From the NCBI GenBank assembly GCA_900769355.1, contig CAAGGG010000036.1, forward strand, positions 1 through 25,566: DNA of 25,566 nucleotides, written 5' to 3'. This DNA is from Candidatus Gastranaerophilales bacterium (GTDB lineage: Bacteria; Cyanobacteriota; Vampirovibrionia; Gastranaerophilales; Gastranaerophilaceae). Of the stretch, positions 21,217 to 25,566 are shown piece after piece. Both the position numbers and the translations under genes were made by a program. The notes under the pieces were generated by a model that saw only the letters and a list, made by a program, of their open reading frames with translations, was not told the origin of the DNA and made no database searches. Within the stretch, counting starts at the first letter, position 1. Each line of letters opens with the position of its first letter.

Positions 21217-22811
21217 ACTTCCACCTCAAACAATCTATTCCATGGGAATTTATATGTAATATTATACTCATCAGGGGCGATATTCAAAAGTTCAAATATC
21301 TTTTGTTCAAACGGTTTCATTAGTTCTTTAACCAAGTTTTCATCAGGAAAAGTCAATTGCTGTCTGACATTTGCCTGATAAGCCCAATCATCTAAAAATC
21401 GAACAAGTTGAAGTTTCAAAAAACGTGAAACAAGCGGAGAATGTTCAGTTTCAGACTTTTCAGATTTTCTTTCCTGTTGTTTCGCAAATTTTGTTATAAC
21501 AGCACCGCAAATCAAGCTTCCCAAAGAATTTGCAGAAGTGTTCCAAGCAGAATAACCCAAAAAGTTTTCGCCCAAACCTGTTTCAAAAATCTGCTCCACA
21601 AATGCGTTATCGGCTCCGTTTGCATATCTGACATCTGCAATAATGAAGGGCTTTTCAGGTTTTTGCCAAGTTCCGGAAAAAGGTTTTGTTGGAACTTTCA
21701 TAACAATTTCGCCCTGATGTTCCTCAAAATTATTTACATAAAGTAAAATATCTGCTTCATCAGGCTCGCAAACTTTGCAACCGGCAAGTTCGATTTGTCC
21801 TTTTACAGATTTTTCGATAGAAACATCTTCGTAATTCGAGATTAAGTCTTTGTATTCAGGTGCAAGAAATATTGGAGCGATTTTTATTGAATGGAAGTTT
21901 GGAAGATTGCATTTTGGCATCTTCGCATCTAAATCAGTTTCGTGTCGGCATAGCGTCTTGAAATCGCTTCTCGCTCGGAACTGCCATTCATATTGCTGTC
22001 GCAAATATGAATTTCGTTCCTCGCTCCCCGAGTTAGCCACTCGTCCGCAATTTCGCAATGCCGACCTACTGGTTTCCAAATTCCTAGCTACCTCGCTTCC
22101 TAGCTGCTTGGCTGCTTTTGATACTGCTCTTGCAAGCAATGTCAGCGGAATTTCATCGGCACCGGTTTTTACAAATCCGCCTAAATTTTCTAATTCTTGT
22201 GCCTCTTTTACGTTGAACCCAAATTCCGCGCAATCATCTTTGGAAAATACCAAAGTTTCGAATAATCCTTGTTTTTTATATTGCAAAAACAGTTTGTTTA
22301 TCTCAAAATTCCGTTTTCTTGTCGCGAGATAATCATCTAAAATCTCTTGAGGTACATCGGTTTGCACCATTTTGCCATTTTTACAAGAATTAAAAGAATA
22401 TTCAAAAATCTTTTTACCCCACTTGTTCCAATACTCTTTTTCTTCTTCGTTCACGTTGTTGTTGGAAATTCTCATAATGCTGGAAAATACATAGATTTTC
22501 GCTTTTTTCTTTTCTAAAATCGCTTTTAATTTTTCAACCCGAGCTCTGATTTCATCAAATGTATCAGGACATCTTCTTGATGGTATCAAACCGCCATAAG
22601 CTACGGTGTCAAGACACATTACAATTGCATCAAGCTCCGACAGTTTTTCAAGCCATTCAAAAATAGCCTCAACATCTGCGTTTTTTGTTAGTGAACCGAG
22701 GAATTTCTTTTCAGGTATAAACAAATTTATTTTGCTATCTATTGCGCAAATCTGTTGTGGTAACGTGTAACAAACGGGACGGTTATCTATTGGAATAAAA
22801 GCTATGTTCAT
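21198..22811 (-). CDS. DUF4127 family protein with palindromic-repeat insertion
   Basis: 537 residues. The opening MNIAFIPIDNRPVCYTLP, LDTVAYGGLIPSRR (68-80) and FSSIMRISN (109-117) match the DUF4127 family, whose members are about 500 residues with no established function; the fold may relate to alkaline-phosphatase/metal-dependent enzymes, but I cannot confirm that. Residues about 234-300 look foreign: Ser/Arg/Asn-rich, without family similarity, and encoded by GC-rich palindromic DNA (see 21944-22065). The frame stays open through it, so the protein is probably made with a surface loop. There is no clear Shine-Dalgarno at the start, but homology fixes it. The end overlaps mntP by 19 bases. 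Confidence 0.8.
   Translation of the reverse strand: MNIAFIPIDNRPVCYTLPQQICAIDSKINLFIPEKKFLGSLTKNADVEAIFEWLEKLSELDAIVMCLDTVAYGGLIPSRRCPDTFDEIRARVEKLKAILEKKKAKIYVFSSIMRISNNNVNEEEKEYWNKWGKKIFEYSFNSCKNGKMVQTDVPQEILDDYLATRKRNFEINKLFLQYKKQGLFETLVFSKDDCAEFGFNVKEAQELENLGGFVKTGADEIPLTLLARAVSKAAKQLGSEVARNLETSRSALRNCGRVANSGSEERNSYLRQQYEWQFRARSDFKTLCRHETDLDAKMPKCNLPNFHSIKIAPIFLAPEYKDLISNYEDVSIEKSVKGQIELAGCKVCEPDEADILLYVNNFEEHQGEIVMKVPTKPFSGTWQKPEKPFIIADVRYANGADNAFVEQIFETGLGENFLGYSAWNTSANSLGSLICGAVITKFAKQQERKSEKSETEHSPLVSRFLKLQLVRFLDDWAYQANVRQQLTFPDENLVKELMKPFEQKIFELLNIAPDEYNITYKFPWNRLFEVEVCISQN
21944..22065. repeat. Palindromic repeat inserted in frame in the DUF4127 gene
   Basis: The outer arms GTCGGCATAGCG (21944-21955) and CGCAATGCCGAC (22054-22065) are inverted with one mismatch. 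A concentric inner stem ATTCATATT (21986-21994) / AATATGAAT (22004-22012) has a nine-base loop. The unit and its flank (to about 22115, with AGCTAGGAA occurring twice on the minus strand) are much more GC-rich than the rest of the gene. It corresponds to about residues 234-290. It resembles in concept the Rickettsia palindromic elements that sit inside ORFs. Confidence 0.7.
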
Positions 22812-22859
22812 AATTTAATTATATGTTAAGATAAAATTTAGGCAAACAGGTAACGATTT

Positions 22860-23528
22860 ATGACACTTGACAAAACTCCCGAAACTATTAGAACAATGTT
22901 TAATATGATTGCGGATAAGTACGATTTTGTAAATAACGCAATGTCTTTTGGCACACAGAATTATGTCAAAAATCAAAGTATTAAGCTTCTTGAAATTCCG
23001 CATCACGCAAAAGTCATTGATCTTTGTTGCGGAACAGGTGATTTATCAAAAATTGTGAAAAAACAAGCTCCAACAGCACTTGTGACAGGAATTGATTTTT
23101 CTGATCGTATGATATCTATTGCAAAAACAAGGGTTCAAGAGGTTGAATTTTTGCAAGGTGATGTGACAAATTTGCCGTATTCTGATGAAAGTTTTGATTT
23201 CGCCATAATGGGGTTTGGACTAAGAAACATTTTGAATGCCGAAAAAGCAATCGAAGAAGTTTATCGAATTTTGAAATCAGGCGGGTATTTTCTTCACCTC
23301 GATTTTGGAAAGAAAAATTTTGCAAGTAAGATTTATGATCTGTTGACGCCGATTTTGATTAGACTTTTTACCGAAAATCGTGAGGCATATTCGTATTTGA
23401 TTAAGTCGAAACAGGAGTTTCCGACTCCTGATGATTTGATAAAAGATTTTGAAAGCAAGGGGTTCAAGTTCGTGCAACGCAAGGATTTTTTGTGTGGCGT
23501 AATTTCGGTGCAGGTACTCCAAAAATAA
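22860..23528 (+). CDS. menG: UbiE/MenG-type quinone C-methyltransferase
   Basis: 222 residues. The N-terminal signature MFNMIADKYDFVNNAMSFG (13-31) is the UbiE/MenG family mark. The SAM-binding motif I is VIDLCCGTGDLS (52-63). Then come the acidic GIDFSDRMI, MGFGLRNI (117-124), and a C-terminal YSYLIKSKQEFPTPDDL that matches the family Y.YL..S...FP block. It methylates demethylmenaquinone (or a related prenylated quinone) at the membrane surface. The choice between menaquinone and another quinone is inference. It is divergent from the DUF4127 gene across 48 bases and has only a weak ribosome-binding site (CAGGTAA). Confidence 0.9.
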   Translation: MTLDKTPETIRTMFNMIADKYDFVNNAMSFGTQNYVKNQSIKLLEIPHHAKVIDLCCGTGDLSKIVKKQAPTALVTGIDFSDRMISIAKTRVQEVEFLQGDVTNLPYSDESFDFAIMGFGLRNILNAEKAIEEVYRILKSGGYFLHLDFGKKNFASKIYDLLTPILIRLFTENREAYSYLIKSKQEFPTPDDLIKDFESKGFKFVQRKDFLCGVISVQVLQK

Positions 23529-23613
23529 AAATATTTTCTAATGTAACGCTCTATGCATTCTCCTATTTACTTTAAATTTTTCATGCTACAATCATAGAAA
23601 AAAAGGAGAAAAA

Positions 23614-24465
23614 ATGCATAACGGAATAGAAAACGGTTATTACCACGAGATTACCCCATCAGGCTTTGGAATTGCCATTAAGGCTGGAAAAATTTTATTT
23701 TCAAAACAGTCAGATTTTCAAAAGGTTGAGGTTTTTGAAACAGAAAGTGCTCTTGGCAGAGTTTTGACTCTTGATGATTTGATGATGACAACAGAAGGCG
23801 ATGAATATCATTACCATGAAATGATTGCTCATATTCCGATGATGCAACACAAAAATCCTGAATCAGTACTTGTTATCGGCGGCGGTGATGGTGGTACTGT
23901 TAGAGAAGTTTTGAAACACAAAACTGTGAAAAAAGTTGTTCTTTGCGAAATCGACGGAATGGTTATTGACGCTTGCAAAGAGTTTTTGCCGACAATTTCT
24001 TGCGGACTTTCTGATCCGCGTGTAGAAATAAAAGTTGAGGACGCAATTGAATTTATTAAAGACAAAAAGAACGAATATGATATTATTCTAATTGATTCAA
24101 CAGATCCGATGGGACCTGGTGAAGGTTTGTTTACCGAAGAATTTTACACAAACGTAAAAAATTCTTTGAAAGAAGGCGGAATTATGGCAGCTCAATCTGA
24201 AAGTCCGTTTGTAAACAAAAACGAAATCAAAAAAATGTACGACTTGTTGAAAAAAGTTTTCCCAGTTTGCTCAACATATACGTCAAATATCCCGACTTAC
24301 CCAGGTGGATATTGGGCTTGGGCATTCTGTTCGAAAGATGTTGAGCCGCTTTCATATTTTGCTCAAGATAGATATGAGGACATTGCAAAAACTTGCAAAA
24401 TTTACAATAAAGATTATCACAATGCTCGTTTTGCATTGCCAAACTACTTGAAAGAGCTTTTATAA
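23614..24465 (+). CDS. speE: Spermidine synthase (polyamine aminopropyltransferase)
   Basis: 283 residues, the usual SpeE length. It transfers the aminopropyl group of decarboxylated SAM to putrescine. Family blocks: VLTLDDLMMTTEGDEYHYHEM (50-70), the dcSAM-binding VLVIGGGDGGTVREVLKH (85-102), the CEIDGMVIDACKEF motif (111-124) and catalytic Asp161 with Asp164 in LIDSTDPMGPGEGLF. The C-terminal NIPTYPGGYWAWAF also fits. AAGGAG lies six bases before the ATG. A TACAAT -10 element lies about 20 bases upstream of the ribosome-binding site (near 23585). It is monocistronic by its own stem-loop at 24484. Confidence 0.95.
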   Translation: MHNGIENGYYHEITPSGFGIAIKAGKILFSKQSDFQKVEVFETESALGRVLTLDDLMMTTEGDEYHYHEMIAHIPMMQHKNPESVLVIGGGDGGTVREVLKHKTVKKVVLCEIDGMVIDACKEFLPTISCGLSDPRVEIKVEDAIEFIKDKKNEYDIILIDSTDPMGPGEGLFTEEFYTNVKNSLKEGGIMAAQSESPFVNKNEIKKMYDLLKKVFPVCSTYTSNIPTYPGGYWAWAFCSKDVEPLSYFAQDRYEDIAKTCKIYNKDYHNARFALPNYLKELL

Positions 24466-24483
24466 TAAAATAATTTTTGAAAA

Positions 24484-24505
24484 GGGTGGTTTTTATACCA
24501 CCCTC
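24484..24505 (+). terminator. Stem-loop after speE
   Basis: AGGGTGGT (24484-24491) and ACCACCCT (24498-24505) pair perfectly around TTTTAT. Only a poor T run follows (CAATTT), so termination may be partial and the ankyrin gene could be read through. Confidence 0.55.
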
Positions 24506-24540
24506 AATTTACAGACTAGGGATTACACTAAGGAGAATTA

Positions 24541-25353
24541 ATGAAAATAGCACCGATTTCCAACTATACATTCGCTCAAAAAAATAATTTATCAAAAATT
24601 TCAAATAACTCAACTCAAATATCTACAACAACATTTACAGGTGTCAAAAATCCGCTTAAAGGGGCAGAAGCACTATCGTCAATCGTAATTGGCGGACTTG
24701 ACGCAAGTCGAAAAATTGCATTATCGAATGAGGAATTGTTGCAAAAAGCTCATATTCAGAAGCTTTTCAATGCTGTATCTGAAAAAGGCTTGGAAGATGT
24801 AAAAAGGTTTTTCAACGCATCGAAATTTAATGTTAATTTAGGAAGTTTATCAAAAGAAGAGATTGCAAGACGCAATTTGCTTAAACAAAGAATTTTGAAC
24901 AGTCAGAATGAAAGAGGGCGTACTCCATTATTTGTAGCGGCTTTTGACGGTAAAAATGATGTTGTAAGATATTTGGCAGAACAAGGAACTGATGTTAATA
25001 TCTTATCAGACTCCGCAACAACAGCTTTTGAAGCTTCTGCACATAGGGGGCACATAGATGTTATGCAAACACTTTTAGACTTTGGTGCAAACATAGATGG
25101 TACTTATGAAAAAGGTGGAAACGCTTTATACTGGGCGCAAGTTTTTAAAACCGATAAAGAAGCCTTGCCTGTTGTTGAATTTTTGGTTGAAAAGGGCGCA
25201 AACGTAAATGCATTAAGTTTTGAGGACTGTACACCTCTTGATGAGGCAATTCGAACAGGCAACTTAAAAATCGCGGAATTGTTGAAAGAACACGGTGCAA
25301 AGACGTTTGAAGAAATTAAAGCCCTTAAATATAAAGAAAGATTTATGTATTAA
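24541..25353 (+). CDS. Ankyrin-repeat protein with lineage-type N-terminus
   Basis: 270 residues. Residues 1-40 (MKIAPISNYTFAQ... TTTFTGVKNPLKG) are Ser/Thr/Asn-rich, like the N-terminal tails on many Gastranaerophilales proteins; no hydrophobic signal peptide is seen. Residues 60-120 are helical. Four ankyrin repeats follow: about 122-154 (ERGRTPLFVAAFDGKNDVVRYLAEQGTDVN), 155-187, 188-224 (longer, with a TDKEALP insert) and 225-256 (DCTPLDEAIRTGNLKIAELLKEHGAK). Ankyrin repeats mediate protein binding; the partner is unknown. AAGGAG stands six bases before the ATG. A bidirectional terminator follows. Confidence 0.85.
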   Translation: MKIAPISNYTFAQKNNLSKISNNSTQISTTTFTGVKNPLKGAEALSSIVIGGLDASRKIALSNEELLQKAHIQKLFNAVSEKGLEDVKRFFNASKFNVNLGSLSKEEIARRNLLKQRILNSQNERGRTPLFVAAFDGKNDVVRYLAEQGTDVNILSDSATTAFEASAHRGHIDVMQTLLDFGANIDGTYEKGGNALYWAQVFKTDKEALPVVEFLVEKGANVNALSFEDCTPLDEAIRTGNLKIAELLKEHGAKTFEEIKALKYKERFMY

Positions 25354-25390
25354 GGTGCAAAATGTTTTGCCAAAATGTAATTATTTGCAT

Positions 25391-25424
25391 AAAAAAAAGA
25401 ACCTTTAATAAGGTTCTTTTTTTT
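25391..25424. terminator. Bidirectional terminator between the ankyrin gene and rpmB
   Basis: AAGAACCTT (25397-25405) pairs with AAGGTTCTT (25410-25418) around TAAT, flanked by an A run before and a T run after. It serves both convergent genes. Confidence 0.92.
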
Positions 25425-25446
25425 AGTTCTGTTTTTAAACTCTTTA

Positions 25447-25566
25447 TTAAACAGCTTTTTGAACTTTACCTGCTCTTAAGCAAGAAGTACAAACTTTAAT
25501 TCTCTTAGTTGTTCCGTTTACGCAAACTTTAACTGATTGCAAGTTAGGTTCTTGTGTGTGAACAAT
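25447..25566 (-). CDS. rpmB: 50S ribosomal protein L28 (N-terminus off the window)
   Basis: I translated this by hand; the frame is open to the right edge, and 39 C-terminal residues plus TAA are visible. The sequence IVHTQEPNLQSVKVCVNGTTKRIKVCTSCLRAGKVQKAV matches the L28 C-terminal half (family pattern PNLQxVxV, then VNGxxKRxxVCxxCLRAGKVxKA). A CxxC pair (VCTSC) suggests the zinc-binding form if the N-terminal pair is also present outside the window. L28 is a small protein of the large ribosomal subunit. It is convergent with the ankyrin gene and shares its terminator. Confidence 0.92.
   Translation of the reverse strand: MVHTQEPNLQSVKVCVNGTTKRIKVCTSCLRAGKVQKAV

Noticed and set aside
21850..22332. 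Plus-strand ORF of 160 residues opposite the DUF4127 gene
   Set aside because: It exists because the GC-rich palindrome lacks stops on both strands; it has no family similarity and no ribosome-binding site.

Overview
This AT-rich window looks like a chromosomal segment from a fermentative Gram-negative-type bacterium, most likely a Melainabacteria/Vampirovibrionia (Gastranaerophilales) genome. That placement is an inference. It rests on lipid A genes (lpxD, lpxC, fabZ) and a heptose adenylyltransferase sitting beside MEP-pathway and quinone genes. It also rests on several lineage-type proteins with short 'MKIAPIS...TFTG' or 'MINPIKPFKP' N-termini. No 16S gene is present to prove it.

Left end (1-2283): the left end of a Mu-type (DDE) transposable element. 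Its transposase reads leftward off the window edge with all three catalytic residues visible. A small divergent ORF follows, then about 480 bp of non-coding DNA packed with copies of a CCATTACATTTTTT word. This is probably the transposase-binding array, ending near a TGT/ACA terminus at about 2283.

2508-6281: a signalling operon (GGDEF protein with a degenerate receiver, OmpR-type response regulator, membrane histidine kinase) ending in tadA. The kinase lacks a recognisable G1 box and the GGDEF signature is altered. 6355-9981 (minus): a DUF4145-like tail-anchored protein, pgi, a tail-anchored TPR protein and an unknown four-TM protein. 10520-12134 (minus): aroK-aroB. 12204-15213: a GNAT-like protein, ispE (minus), asd and a small lineage protein.

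15324-18907: an LPS run, heptose-P adenylyltransferase, S23-type four-helix protein, lpxD, lpxC, fabZ. Each gap between the LPS genes holds a hairpin element built of GTGARTR heptamers, about 110 bp long. In the first gap the same hairpin carries the four-helix-bundle (23S rRNA IVP family) gene in its loop. A fourth copy lies at 7105-7240. This repeat family, with one apparently ORF-bearing member and three empty ones, is the best candidate for an undescribed system here.

18908-19647: a gene-free stretch with a strong terminator and two promoter-driven candidate structured RNAs of about 215 nt each. 19648-22811 (minus): a DUF4127 protein interrupted by an in-frame palindromic repeat, mntP and a ROK glucokinase. 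22860-25353: a UbiE/MenG methyltransferase, spermidine synthase and an ankyrin-repeat protein. The window ends inside rpmB (L28, minus).
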